A stretch of 64,000 nt of DNA from Paenibacillaceae bacterium (GTDB lineage Bacteria > Bacillota > Bacilli > Paenibacillales > Paenibacillaceae). Positions 34,487 through 43,695 of this stretch are shown one piece after another. Made by a program: the position numbers and the translations under genes. The notes beneath the pieces are model-generated. The model saw only the letters and a program-made list of their open reading frames with translations, searched no databases and was not told where the DNA came from. The stretch lies in the NCBI GenBank assembly GCA_004134985.1, contig REGQ01000032.1, positions 1 to 64,000 on the forward strand, given 5' to 3'. Numbering within the stretch: the first letter of the stretch is position 1; each line of letters opens with the position of its first letter.

Positions 34487-36265
34487 ATGATAATAGATGA
34501 CCATCTTTTATTATGGAACAAGTCGTTATTGCAAGTAACGGATGTGCAGCGCATGATACTGCTGCCAGGGCAAGGACCGTATCTCTGTGAAATGACAGCG
34601 AGCACCTTTCTTTATACGATAAGCGGGCAGGCCCACATAGCTCTAAACGGGAGGGGCTATCAGGCGGATAGCGGCTATATGCTGCATACAGGGAAAGGGG
34701 AGCGGCTTCATATCGCTGCCGTTCATGGCGACCTGGAGTATTATCTCGTGATGTACAAGGCGAAGATTTCAATGCCCAACAGCCAGCATTTGATCGAGCT
34801 TTTGGAACGCACAAGGCCATTCGATGTCCGCTACGGATGCAAGCTAATACGGCCTTTGCCAATCGTTGCTGCGTTGTCGCGGATGGAGGCGGATTGGAAC
34901 CGTCCGAGCAAACTGGACAAGCTGCGGGTGAAAGCATTATTTTATCATCTGGTCTGTGAGCTGATGGATCAGCTGAAGGAAGTATGGGGACAGGATGAGA
35001 CGACAACAGATCCGCTGCAACTGGCCATGCGCTACATAGAAGATCATCACAATGAGCCGATTACAGTGGAAAAGCTTGCCGTGCTGGTCAAGTGCAGTCC
35101 AAGGACGCTTCAGCGCCTGTTCAAAAAACAGCTCGCCCAAAGTCCAATCGACTATTTGCTGCAGGTACGGATCGATAAAGCGAAGCAATTGCTCGTCAAT
35201 TCGGATGCTGGTTTGCGCCAAGTGGCTGAATTAATTGGCTATGCGGACAGCTATTATTTCAGCCGTATTTTCAAAAAAATAACAGGCTTATCCCCCAGCG
35301 CATTCAAGGAAAATGCACGATCCAAACCGCAATCAACCGGTTCGGCGGATCAAACGGGCATCATGAAGTTTTCAAATGAGAATTATTATCATGAGAAAAA
35401 AGAAAATAGAGCAGCAGGTGAACCCTTTATTCATTCCTTCAGCCTTATTCCGCATTTGCAAGGCAAGCTGCTGCTTGGCAGCCGTCCGAAGTCAATCGCA
35501 GTATTGGATGCGCAGTTTATGGATCATCTGCTGGCGCTGGGCGAACGACCGATCGGCAGTGTTGCGACCAGCGGCGATTTGATGCAATTTCCTGATTATT
35601 TGTTCAGCTATCTTCGTGGTGTGCGAATACTGGGAACGAAGGATGAAGCCGATGTGGAGGCTGTGCGTGCGGCGCGCCCGGATCTGATTATTTGTACGGA
35701 GTTTCAAATGAAAATATACGGTGATCTGCAGCAGATTGCTCCGACACTGCTGCTGGATAGAAATGAACCATGGCAGAAGACATTGGAAACGATGGCCAGG
35801 ATCGTCGGCAAGGAACGCGAGGCGGAGCAGTTGCTGCTGGATTTTCAAGACAAAACGCACAAGCTGCGCACCGAACTTGCTGAAAAACGCAAAGGCCAAA
35901 CCGTGACGATGATTCGCCCGCGGGGTCATAATATTCGGCTGCATACGAGCATGCATCGCACCGCATCTATTTTGTATAAGGATCTCGGATTGACACCGCC
36001 AGTACAAACGCTTCATCTGCGACATACGAGTGCGATGATTTCACTGGATGCCTTGTCGGAACTGAATGCGGATCATTGTTTCGTCTTAACCGATGATAGC
36101 TTGCGGGGAATGACGGAGGCGCTTGAGCGGACCGCTGTCTGGAAAAATCTCCGCGCAGTCAAGGAGCGTCATGTGTATCATGCCAATACAAGCATGTGGA
36201 TCGCCTACTATGGGCCGATAGCCATGAACCGTATGGTGGATCAGGTTGCGCGGGTGTTGCTATAG
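34487..36265 (+). CDS. Btr-like AraC regulator with siderophore-binding domain
   Basis: A 592-residue fusion with the domain order of Bacillus Btr, the bacillibactin sensor: an N-terminal cupin-like domain (about 1-150), a double helix-turn-helix AraC domain (about 185-285, with ITVEKLAVLVKCSPRTLQRLF and YADSYYFSRIFKKITGLSPSAFK), and a C-terminal TroA-type binding domain (about 320-592, including KSIAVLDAQFMDHLLALG and ARPDLIICTEFQ). In Btr the ferric siderophore binds the C-terminal domain and turns on the uptake genes. Its binding domain aligns visibly with the next lipoprotein (36443), supporting a shared ligand. Start ATG 34487 follows GGAGTGA. Confidence 0.88.
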   Translation: MIIDDHLLLWNKSLLQVTDVQRMILLPGQGPYLCEMTASTFLYTISGQAHIALNGRGYQADSGYMLHTGKGERLHIAAVHGDLEYYLVMYKAKISMPNSQHLIELLERTRPFDVRYGCKLIRPLPIVAALSRMEADWNRPSKLDKLRVKALFYHLVCELMDQLKEVWGQDETTTDPLQLAMRYIEDHHNEPITVEKLAVLVKCSPRTLQRLFKKQLAQSPIDYLLQVRIDKAKQLLVNSDAGLRQVAELIGYADSYYFSRIFKKITGLSPSAFKENARSKPQSTGSADQTGIMKFSNENYYHEKKENRAAGEPFIHSFSLIPHLQGKLLLGSRPKSIAVLDAQFMDHLLALGERPIGSVATSGDLMQFPDYLFSYLRGVRILGTKDEADVEAVRAARPDLIICTEFQMKIYGDLQQIAPTLLLDRNEPWQKTLETMARIVGKEREAEQLLLDFQDKTHKLRTELAEKRKGQTVTMIRPRGHNIRLHTSMHRTASILYKDLGLTPPVQTLHLRHTSAMISLDALSELNADHCFVLTDDSLRGMTEALERTAVWKNLRAVKERHVYHANTSMWIAYYGPIAMNRMVDQVARVLL

Positions 36266-36397
36266 TTGTCGTGCTTTAACCGCCCCCGGATTTCGTGCGC
36301 CGGTTGAGGCTTTGGACCAAATCGTCGTAATAATCCATGATGGCTGTCGCTGCTGACTATTGCTGGGCGGGCGCTCCCTTATTATAGTGAAATAGGT

Positions 36398-36416
36398 GAT
36401 AATGAAAAACATTATC
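36398..36416 (+). promoter_or_regulatory. Fur box
   Basis: GATAATGAAAAACATTATC matches the 19-base Fur consensus GATAATGATAATCATTATC at 17 positions. It is 26 bases upstream of the FeuA-like gene start, so iron-replete repression of that gene and the FhuF-like gene is expected. Confidence 0.82.
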
Positions 36417-36442
36417 AATTAAACAATATGGGGGAACTGCAT

Positions 36443-37495
36443 GTGATCTATTCACAATTGAATCGGGTCGGCGTCATTTGTATCATCTTGGGGCTGACTG
36501 TATTGCTAGCCGCTTGTGGAGGAAGCAGTGAGACAGGAAACAGCAGCAAACCTGCGCCGCAGCCGGAGAGCCAGGTTGCGACCAATAAGTCGGAAGACGA
36601 GCCGACTGATACGAGTGAGTCAACCAGCGCGACGGCAGAGAAAGCAGAAGCGCCGCGGACGATTCCGCATCTCAAGGGTGAGCTGACGTTGACTGAAACA
36701 CCGCAAAATATTGTCGTATTGGATGTACAGTATGTGGATCAGTTTCTGGCGCTTGGCTTGCTGCCATCCGGAAGTGTAGTGGCAACAACCGATAATTCGG
36801 AGCTCCCGAAATATTTGGGTGACCAGCTTGGTGATATTCAAATTGTCGGAACCCGTGAGGACCCGAATTTGGAAGCTATTATTGCATTGGAGCCGGATTT
36901 GATCATCAGTACTGAGTTTCAGGATAAAGTGTACGAGGACTTGCTCAAAATTGCGCCTGTGCTGAAAATGGAGCGCAATGAGGACTGGAGAAGTGTACTG
37001 CAGACGTTCGGAACGATTGTCAATAAACCTGAAGTGGCTAAGAAGGTGTTGAGTGACTACGACGCCAAGATCGAGGAACTGAAAGGGAAATTGGCCGATA
37101 AACTGCAGAATGAGACCGTAGCCTTAATTCGCCCGCGTGACAATATCGTTCGATTGCACATGACATCGCATCGGACATCTGAGATTTTGTATGTTGATCT
37201 TGGCTTGAATCCGCCGCCGATGGCGGTCGATAGCGAGCAAACAAGCTTGCCCATTTCCCTGGAGGTGCTGCCTGAGCTTGGAGCAGACCATTTGTTTCTG
37301 CTGCGTGATGATACGAATGTTGAACTGACCGAGGAGTTTCAAAAAACGTCCATATGGAAAAATTTAAAGCCTGTGCAAAATAATCAAATCTATGATGTGA
37401 ACACCGTCCTTTGGGTCGGCTACTACGGTCCGACAGCAATTAATATGATAATCGATCAAATTGCCGAAACCTTTGCAATTGATTTAGGGTTATAA
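36443..37495 (+). CDS. FeuA-like iron-siderophore binding lipoprotein
   Basis: A 350-residue class III substrate-binding lipoprotein. The signal peptide ends with a lipobox LLAACGG and a Ser/Thr/Pro/Glu tether of about 50 residues; the mature protein has the two-lobe, single-helix-linker fold (NIVVLDVQYVDQFLALG, LEPDLIISTEFQDKVYEDLLKIAPV). It should capture a ferric siderophore (bacillibactin-like by homology to FeuA). GTG 36443 after GGGGGAA is favoured over ATG 36428, which lacks a site. It is under a Fur box at 36398. No FeuB/FeuC permease or ATPase follows, so the permease must be elsewhere or lost. Confidence 0.9.
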   Translation: MIYSQLNRVGVICIILGLTVLLAACGGSSETGNSSKPAPQPESQVATNKSEDEPTDTSESTSATAEKAEAPRTIPHLKGELTLTETPQNIVVLDVQYVDQFLALGLLPSGSVVATTDNSELPKYLGDQLGDIQIVGTREDPNLEAIIALEPDLIISTEFQDKVYEDLLKIAPVLKMERNEDWRSVLQTFGTIVNKPEVAKKVLSDYDAKIEELKGKLADKLQNETVALIRPRDNIVRLHMTSHRTSEILYVDLGLNPPPMAVDSEQTSLPISLEVLPELGADHLFLLRDDTNVELTEEFQKTSIWKNLKPVQNNQIYDVNTVLWVGYYGPTAINMIIDQIAETFAIDLGL

Positions 37496-37499
37496 ATCG

Positions 37500-38267
37500 A
37501 TGAATGAACCGTTTCAGTTCGAGGCCAGTCAATGGGCGTATTTAACCTCTCACTTTGGCTTGAAAGGGTATAGCGCTGTTGAAGGAGACGCGCTGCTGCG
37601 AGCCGATCGACTGCTTGCTGAGGGAGCGTGCGCGGATTATCTTGATCAGTTGAGCCGACAGCAGCAGTCCCCTTCGACTTTGGTAACGGCATCCCTTTTC
37701 ATTAAGCGGTACGCGTATTTGACAGCTGTGCCTGCATTTTATGCGATGTCGGTGTACGATGCAGGAATCAATATAGCGGCGGACAACTGCTATGTGAAGA
37801 CGAATGCCACCGGTGCCGCGCTGGAAGGCATCGCTCTTGCCAGTCTGGCATTGGAGAGGTCTGCTGAGACAGAGCGAAGCCTGTGGCGCCAGCGTATTGT
37901 GGAGAAGGTATTCGCCGAACATTTGGGTGCAATCGTACAAGTCGTATCGCGCACAGCAAAGGTGCCGCGAGCAGTGCTCTGGGAGAATATCGCTGTGCGC
38001 GTATGTTCTCTCTATGAGAAACGAATTGAACAGCAGGAAGGGACAGCGGGGAGACAACGAAGCCGTGATGATTTTCATTACATTATGTGCAGTGCCCCAG
38101 GTGCTTTGTTTGGTGAACGCAATAATCCATTGACCCGATTTTTCAGTCCGCTCCCTATGGCCAATGACGGGAAACCAACTGTCAGAATGCGCCATACTTG
38201 CTGCTTTCATTACAAGGTAGCAAAGGATGCCGCTTATTGCGACAATTGTCCCAAAGGGGCGAGGTGA
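37500..38267 (+). CDS. FhuF-like ferric siderophore reductase
   Basis: A 255-residue cytoplasmic protein with the C-terminal iron-sulphur motif of the FhuF family: Cys234-Cys235-x11-Cys247-x2-Cys250 in RHTCCFHY and YCDNCPKG; the known motif has ten residues in the gap, so one extra here. The rest is helical with YAMSVYDAGINIAADNC. FhuF enzymes use a 2Fe-2S cluster to release iron from imported ferric siderophores. Start ATG 37500 is 4 bases after the FeuA-like stop, so the genes share one transcript. A sugar permease remnant begins at its 3' end. Confidence 0.85.
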   Translation: MNEPFQFEASQWAYLTSHFGLKGYSAVEGDALLRADRLLAEGACADYLDQLSRQQQSPSTLVTASLFIKRYAYLTAVPAFYAMSVYDAGINIAADNCYVKTNATGAALEGIALASLALERSAETERSLWRQRIVEKVFAEHLGAIVQVVSRTAKVPRAVLWENIAVRVCSLYEKRIEQQEGTAGRQRSRDDFHYIMCSAPGALFGERNNPLTRFFSPLPMANDGKPTVRMRHTCCFHYKVAKDAAYCDNCPKGAR

Positions 38268-38439
38268 CTTCGGATCAGGCAATATCGGCCCGATTCCAAT
38301 TTTGCTGTTCTGGATGCTGATCATTGCGTTTATCGGCCATCCGCTGCTTCGCAAGACCGGCTTTGGACGCAAGACGCTTGCAACAGGCAGCAATGAAAAT
38401 GCAGCGTCAGTCACAACCGCTGTGCGGGTAAGCAATTGA
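38265..38439 (+). pseudogene. RbsC-like sugar permease remnant
   Basis: Reading from 38265 gives GNIGPIPILLFWMLIIAFIG and LLRKTGFGRKTLATGSNENA, which matches the mid-part of RbsC/BPD_transp_2-type ribose permeases (a helix followed by the RTxFGRxxyAxGxNexAA block), then diverges and stops at TGA 38437-38439. Only about 58 of some 320 residues remain, and there is no start. The junction falls at the last codons of the FhuF-like gene, so a deletion or recombination has joined two loci here. The longer frame from 38227 is chance extension. Confidence 0.72.
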
Positions 38440-38441
38440 AG

Positions 38442-38470
38442 TTGCCAAATTATCTGGCACATGGTACTAT
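38442..38470 (+). promoter_or_regulatory. Candidate sigma-A promoter
   Basis: TTGCCA (38442-38447), 17-base spacer, TACTAT (38465-38470). It would drive a leader that runs into the terminator at 38555-38589 before the subtilase gene. Confidence 0.55.
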
Positions 38471-38554
38471 ACATTATAGTAAAAAATTGTTAGTTGTTTA
38501 TGCGGCCGGTTCACTGTGTCTTCGTAGACGGCTATACAACACACATAGCATGGG

Positions 38555-38589
38555 AAAGAAACGCTGGTTAAGCCTGCGTTTCTTTTTTT
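38555..38589 (+). terminator. Rho-independent terminator / possible attenuator
   Basis: AAAGAAACGC pairs with GCGTTTCTTT around an 11-base loop, and T-rich sequence follows to 38589. It lies 24 bases before the subtilase start. A 23-codon frame (38500-38571, no ribosome binding site) has its stop in the loop, so a leader/attenuator role is possible but unproven. Confidence 0.8.
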
Positions 38590-38612
38590 ATGCGTAAAAG
38601 GGAAGGGATTTG

Positions 38613-40070
38613 ATGAATGGGATGAAGAAGAAAAGGCATGAGCCAACATGGGCACGGCTTGGATTTTCCCAGCAGCCGGAAGAGGAAGGAGGCAAAGGGA
38701 TCGGCATCGTCATTATTGATACGATAAGACCGCATCATACGATACGCCATTTGGGATCACGTCTGCAATATATATCAGTAAAAGATGATCTATCCATTAA
38801 TTGCCGAGAAATTGCCTGTGAAGCGCCCAATGATGCGGATGGCGACAAAGGCGAGCACGGACTGATGGCTGTACTTGCATTAGCTCATCAGCCCTTTGAA
38901 ATCGACGGAATAAAGTATGCAAGTCTATCCCCTGCTGCAACGTTTATCGTTCTCGATCATAATGCTTTCAAAGAAGGCGAGGGAGAGCGTCTGCAACATG
39001 GCCTAAATTATATTCTGGATAGAAGCGATGAATGGAATATCCGAATCATTTTAAGTATGGGCTGGCATGCATTGGATGATGGCGTTTTGTTAAAAAACAC
39101 AAGTGAGAACTCCACAGTGCAGGCGCTGGCTTCCGCTGTCAAGCGCGGCATCCTTGTCATATGTGCAAACGGCAACACCAGGCTAGATAATATTATGCCC
39201 CCCATAGCGTATTTGGCGGTGGGCGGCTATAACGATCATGGTTCGGCGGATCTGGCGGTTCATTCGCCTTATCCAGATGAGCCTTGGGGTCGAAATGGGG
39301 ACGGGCATCTCAGACCGGATGTGCTGGCGCCAAGAGTTTATTTGCCTATCCCATATTGCGAAACAATGGAGAAACCGGATGAACTATCGTATTTTTGGGG
39401 GACGTCAGGAGCGTCTACACTGGTAACCGGAGTATGTGCGTATCTACTGGGTAAATATCCGAATCTTTCGATCGATATTTTACGCAATGTTGTCGTTGAT
39501 GTTGGCGTACCTTTTGCTGGCCATAATAATCCGGCGCCAAGGATAAATGTTGCGAATATAATCAGAGCGCTTGATAATGGTTACTGCAAAAGAGATGTTC
39601 CAGCGTCTGCTTGCCCCATCATGGTTACCGATCCGCACAAATCCCTTGCGTCATGCGACGAGATAGAAAAGGGGCTTGCCCTTTCCATACTGGTCAAGGA
39701 TGGACAATGCGGCCGCGAGCAATTATGGGAAATGGCGGCTGATCATTCATCGATCGTAAGAAAAATTGCCGTTTCGGCATTGGATAAACCGAAAGATGAC
39801 AAGGAGCGCAAGAGGTATTGGGAGAACCTGCATAAAGAGCGCGAGGGCGGGGTGCGCGGCTGGTACGCGTTTGGTTTATTGCATGATGCAACAAGAGACG
39901 AAGTGGCCCTGTGGATTCGTTGGGCGACAGATTTGAATTGGACCGTCCGCTGGTGCGTAAACGGATATTTAAGCAAGTTCCCGGAGTTTCCGGTGCTGGA
40001 AAAAACCCATGACCCCGATTCGATACTTAATAAAGCACAGCCTATTTTTGAGTGGTATGAAAAAATATAA
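38613..40070 (+). CDS. Cytoplasmic subtilisin-like serine protease
   Basis: A 485-residue S8-family protease without signal peptide or propeptide. The catalytic triad is complete: Asp36 in IVIIDT, His82 in GEHGLMA, Ser265 in GTSGASTLVTG; VICANGN supplies the likely oxyanion Asn. Residues about 355-485 are helical with Trp-rich HEAT-like repeats (DHSSIVRKIAVSALD, LNWTVRWCVNGYLSKF). Start ATG 38613 follows GGGAAGGG. Two ABC exporter genes follow at 8 bases and in overlap, so one operon. Such coupling suggests processing and export of a peptide, as in LanP/LanT systems, but no precursor or modification gene is visible. Cytoplasmic location and function are inferred. Confidence 0.85.
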   Translation: MNGMKKKRHEPTWARLGFSQQPEEEGGKGIGIVIIDTIRPHHTIRHLGSRLQYISVKDDLSINCREIACEAPNDADGDKGEHGLMAVLALAHQPFEIDGIKYASLSPAATFIVLDHNAFKEGEGERLQHGLNYILDRSDEWNIRIILSMGWHALDDGVLLKNTSENSTVQALASAVKRGILVICANGNTRLDNIMPPIAYLAVGGYNDHGSADLAVHSPYPDEPWGRNGDGHLRPDVLAPRVYLPIPYCETMEKPDELSYFWGTSGASTLVTGVCAYLLGKYPNLSIDILRNVVVDVGVPFAGHNNPAPRINVANIIRALDNGYCKRDVPASACPIMVTDPHKSLASCDEIEKGLALSILVKDGQCGREQLWEMAADHSSIVRKIAVSALDKPKDDKERKRYWENLHKEREGGVRGWYAFGLLHDATRDEVALWIRWATDLNWTVRWCVNGYLSKFPEFPVLEKTHDPDSILNKAQPIFEWYEKI

Positions 40071-40078
40071 AATGGAGG

Positions 40079-41959
40079 TTGTTTAACGGGATTATTTTTT
40101 TAATCGCTTACATTTCGCTTGTTTTTGTTGCTCGAAGCTTGTATTCTTTTTTCAGGAAGATATATTCTAAATTAATAGAATCTGGAGAATTTCAATCGAT
40201 GACTAAATCCCGCAAGCTAACTCCTGTTTATTTGTGGCTGCTTGCTTATTTTCGTCCGTACTTGCGGCTGCTGGTTTTGCTTATTTTATGCGGTTTGACG
40301 ATTTCGTTAATTCAATTAGCGATCCCGAAGGGCATTCAATATTTCATTGATGAGATTATTCCTGGACGTCATTATTCGCTATTCTGGAAATTAATCGCCG
40401 CGATGGCCATTGCCGTGTTGTTGATGTTTGGGGCGATGGCGGCCCAAAATCTGCTCCGACGGGTCATCCAGGAGAAAGCGTCGCGTGACGTGCAATTTGA
40501 TATTTTCCGCCATTTAAGAAAGCTGGGCTTCCCGTATTTTGAAAAGCGTCCGATTGGCGAAAGCCTTTCTTTTATGAATACGGAAGTAGCCTCGCTGCAC
40601 AATTTTTACCGCTGGCTGGTTCCGGGCATGATCGAAATGACGCTGTTTGTCCTGCTGTCATTGCTGCTGATGCTGTCGATTAGTGTCCAACTGGCGCTTG
40701 TCATCCCGCCTTGCTTAATTCTCTATTATTGCGTTGGTCCGACTATTGAGCGAAAAGCTGCGCTGTTGTCGCGCTCTACTGCCGAGCACCGTGTTCAATT
40801 CAATCAGAAAGCGTATGAAAGTGTGGCCTCGCTTACCGAACTTCGCGCACATCATGCTGAGGCATGGGATAGCGAACGTTTGCAAGACAAGCAGCACAGC
40901 TTTCTCCAAGTATGGGTGCGGGCGCTCTGGTTTGCTTATTGGCGAGGTACAGTGAGAAGGCTAAGCAACTTTTCCGGCGCGATCGCGATCATTGCCTACG
41001 GTATTTTTCTTGTTCAAAATGACCTGCTCTCAACCGGGGGCATGGCAGCGTTTTTAATGTTGTATTTTCAAACCATGCACCAGCTTACCGTAGTTATTAC
41101 CTTGATTACAGAGCAGAAGATCATGCTGGCACAGGCTGAAAAAATTTACGATTTTATTCAAACAGAGCCGGATGTGAAAGAAGCGGTTGAATGTGTCGAA
41201 TTACCGCATATAAGCGGTGAAATCTCGCTTTCCAATGTCGGTTTTCACTATCCTGACGGCACGAAAGTTTTGCGTAATTTTAATCTTGCTATCCATCCCG
41301 GCCAGCGTGTTGCCTTAGTGGGGGCAAGCGGAAACGGAAAATCGACACTGCTTAAATTAATGGTCCGGTTTTATGATCCGCAGCAGGGGGAGATTTTGCT
41401 GGATGGTATTCCGCTGCGACAATTGTCCTTCGCACAAATCAGAGATTCGATCGGCTATGTGTTTCAGGAAACGTATTTGTTTGGAGCATCCGTGCGCGAT
41501 AATATTTTGTTCGGAAATCCGGAGGCGAGCGAGCAGGAGATGATCGACGCGGCGAAAGCCGCCTATGCCCATGATTTTATTATGGCGCTTCCGGGGGGCT
41601 ATGACACTGAACTGGGTGAGCGGGGCGTCAAGCTATCCGGCGGACAAAAGCAGCGTATCTCGATTGCCCGTTTGTTGATTAAAAATCCGGCCATCGTACT
41701 GCTGGATGAAGCAACCTCGGCATTGGACAATACGAGCGAACAGGAAGTGCAGTCCGCACTGGATCGTCTGCTTGCCGGCAGAACGACGATTGCTGTCGCC
41801 CATCGGCTCTCAACCGTGCAGGATTATGATGCAATTGTTGTCATTCGGGACGGAGAGGTGGCTGAAATCGGCACCCATGCGGAATTGATGGGGCGGCAGG
41901 GGGAATATTTTCAGCTGGCCAGCGGAGCAGGGCTGCGGAAGAGCGAGGTCGTCATATGA
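40079..41959 (+). CDS. ABC exporter half-transporter A
   Basis: A 626-residue fused ABC exporter: six helices within residues about 60-340, then an ATPase domain with Walker A GASGNGKST, Q-loop GYVFQETY, signature VKLSGGQKQR, Walker B/E ILLDEATSAL and H-loop AHRLST. Both ATP-site residues are canonical. The frame begins at TTG 40079, giving an extra N-terminal hydrophobic segment, but the ribosome binding site GGAGG touches that codon; ATG 40199, with TGGAGA about 10 bases upstream, gives a more typical length (586). It probably pairs with the next gene as a heterodimer. Substrate unknown; context suggests a peptide handled by the subtilase. Confidence 0.9.
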   Translation: MFNGIIFLIAYISLVFVARSLYSFFRKIYSKLIESGEFQSMTKSRKLTPVYLWLLAYFRPYLRLLVLLILCGLTISLIQLAIPKGIQYFIDEIIPGRHYSLFWKLIAAMAIAVLLMFGAMAAQNLLRRVIQEKASRDVQFDIFRHLRKLGFPYFEKRPIGESLSFMNTEVASLHNFYRWLVPGMIEMTLFVLLSLLLMLSISVQLALVIPPCLILYYCVGPTIERKAALLSRSTAEHRVQFNQKAYESVASLTELRAHHAEAWDSERLQDKQHSFLQVWVRALWFAYWRGTVRRLSNFSGAIAIIAYGIFLVQNDLLSTGGMAAFLMLYFQTMHQLTVVITLITEQKIMLAQAEKIYDFIQTEPDVKEAVECVELPHISGEISLSNVGFHYPDGTKVLRNFNLAIHPGQRVALVGASGNGKSTLLKLMVRFYDPQQGEILLDGIPLRQLSFAQIRDSIGYVFQETYLFGASVRDNILFGNPEASEQEMIDAAKAAYAHDFIMALPGGYDTELGERGVKLSGGQKQRISIARLLIKNPAIVLLDEATSALDNTSEQEVQSALDRLLAGRTTIAVAHRLSTVQDYDAIVVIRDGEVAEIGTHAELMGRQGEYFQLASGAGLRKSEVVI

Positions 41960-43689
41960 GAAATTTCAAGTTTCTGAAAACCTACCTGCTGCCGGTCAAA
42001 TGGCTGATGCTGCTGGCTGTTGTCTTGATGACTGTCGAGTCGCTGTCTTATTTTGCTATTATCGGGCTGCAGCAACGGCTCATTGATGATGTATTGTGGG
42101 CGGGGAAATATGAGCTGGCATGGCAAATTGTTATTCAGTTTGCCACAGCATTTGTCATTCATGCGCTGCTGTTCACCTTTGGACCGCATACGATGCATAT
42201 TACGGTGGCGCGAATTCAGCGGCAGTTAACCGGCAGCTTTATGGGATACCTGTACAAAATCCCAACGGCGGTGCTGCAGAAGGAGCGAACAGCCACTTTT
42301 GTCCACTATATATCCAATGATATTGAACGAATTAGTGATCTGGCAGGCAACCAGATGCCAAGAGGCATTCAGCAAGTCGTCTCGACCATCGTATTGATGG
42401 TCATTGTTGGTATGGCGAGCCCGTTCATTTTATTGGGGAGTGCGTTGTTCAGTGTGCTTTATATTTATTTGGGGAGGTACTTTTCCGGCCGAATGAAAGC
42501 GGCTGCCCGCGAAGTGCAGGAGACGAAATCCCAGCTGCTCGTTCACATTGAGGAGGGCATCTCCTCGACGAGAGAAGTGCTTGCCTATCATCGGCTGCGC
42601 TGGGAGGAGAAGCTCTACCAGACTTTTTTTCAAAATTATTATAATAAAGTGATGCAGGAAGGCAAACTGGAGAACGTCAAAATGATTGCCAGCGAACCGC
42701 TTAATTGGGGTGTCCGATTGCTGATTTTGGGCTATGGGGGCTACCTTGTGCTTCAGGGGCAGCTGTCTGTGGGAATGTTTGTCATTATTGTGCAATTCGG
42801 TTCACTGCTTGTACAATCCTATCAGGGAATTTTTAACTTCGCGATGCAAATGTCAGGCAGCAGTGCCAGCATTGAACGGGTGCGTAAAGTGATGGAAGGA
42901 GAACACTGGGAAGAAGGTACAAGGGAATTGGGTGAGCCGATTCAACAGCTTCAACTTGCGAATGTGAGCTTTTGTTATCCGGGCCACGATAGGCTTGTGC
43001 TTGATCAACTGCAGCTTGCTGTGCCGATTGGCAAGAAGATTGCGTTCGTCGGCAGAAGCGGCGGCGGAAAATCGACGATTACACAGCTGCTGATCCGCTT
43101 TTTTGAACCTGTGTCAGGTCACATTGCGGTCAACGGGACGCCCCTGCAGCAGTGGAGAAGAAGCGACTGGATGGCACGCATCGGCATTGTATTCCAGGAG
43201 CCGTATTTGTTCCCGGACACGATCCGCAGCAACCTGCTGCTCGGAAAAAACGCTCCCGCGGAGCAGGTCGAGCACTGCTGCCGCGCCGCGCAAATTCATG
43301 ATTATATCATGAGCTTGCCTGAGCAGTATGAGACCGTCATTGGCGATCGGGGCATTACGCTTTCAGGCGGCCAGCGCCAGCGGCTGGCTATTGCCAGAGC
43401 GCTCATCCGTGATCCGGAAATATTGATCTTGGATGAAGCGACCTCGGCGCTTGATTTGACGACGGAACGTCATCTGCAGCAGGCGGTCGATCAGATGCGA
43501 GCGGGGAAGACCACCATAATTGTTGCCCATCGGTTATCGACGGTACGCAATGCGGATATCCTTTTTGTAATGGAACAAGGGAAAGTGGCTGAGCAGGGGA
43601 GCCATGAACAATTAATTGCTCATGATGGTGTTTATCGGCAGTTGGTGCAGGATCAGGAGCGTACCGGCTCCGACGTGCTTGTATCATAA
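41956..43689 (+). CDS. ABC exporter half-transporter B
   Basis: A 577-residue fused ABC exporter overlapping the preceding stop by 4 bases (ATGA), so translation is coupled. Six helices lie in residues about 15-310; the ATPase domain has Walker A GRSGGGKST, signature ITLSGGQRQR, Walker B/E LILDEATSAL and the H-loop AHRLST, so both nucleotide sites appear active. Its pairing with half-transporter A is inferred from overlap and distinct sequence. The operon ends here; a 12-base perfect hairpin follows. Confidence 0.92.
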   Translation: MRNFKFLKTYLLPVKWLMLLAVVLMTVESLSYFAIIGLQQRLIDDVLWAGKYELAWQIVIQFATAFVIHALLFTFGPHTMHITVARIQRQLTGSFMGYLYKIPTAVLQKERTATFVHYISNDIERISDLAGNQMPRGIQQVVSTIVLMVIVGMASPFILLGSALFSVLYIYLGRYFSGRMKAAAREVQETKSQLLVHIEEGISSTREVLAYHRLRWEEKLYQTFFQNYYNKVMQEGKLENVKMIASEPLNWGVRLLILGYGGYLVLQGQLSVGMFVIIVQFGSLLVQSYQGIFNFAMQMSGSSASIERVRKVMEGEHWEEGTRELGEPIQQLQLANVSFCYPGHDRLVLDQLQLAVPIGKKIAFVGRSGGGKSTITQLLIRFFEPVSGHIAVNGTPLQQWRRSDWMARIGIVFQEPYLFPDTIRSNLLLGKNAPAEQVEHCCRAAQIHDYIMSLPEQYETVIGDRGITLSGGQRQRLAIARALIRDPEILILDEATSALDLTTERHLQQAVDQMRAGKTTIIVAHRLSTVRNADILFVMEQGKVAEQGSHEQLIAHDGVYRQLVQDQERTGSDVLVS

Positions 43690-43695
43690 CCATTA

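Noticed and set aside
38227-38439. A 70-codon gene overlapping the FhuF-like gene
   Set aside because: Only the part after 38265 resembles a known protein, and that is a fragment of RbsC; the rest is another frame of fhuF.
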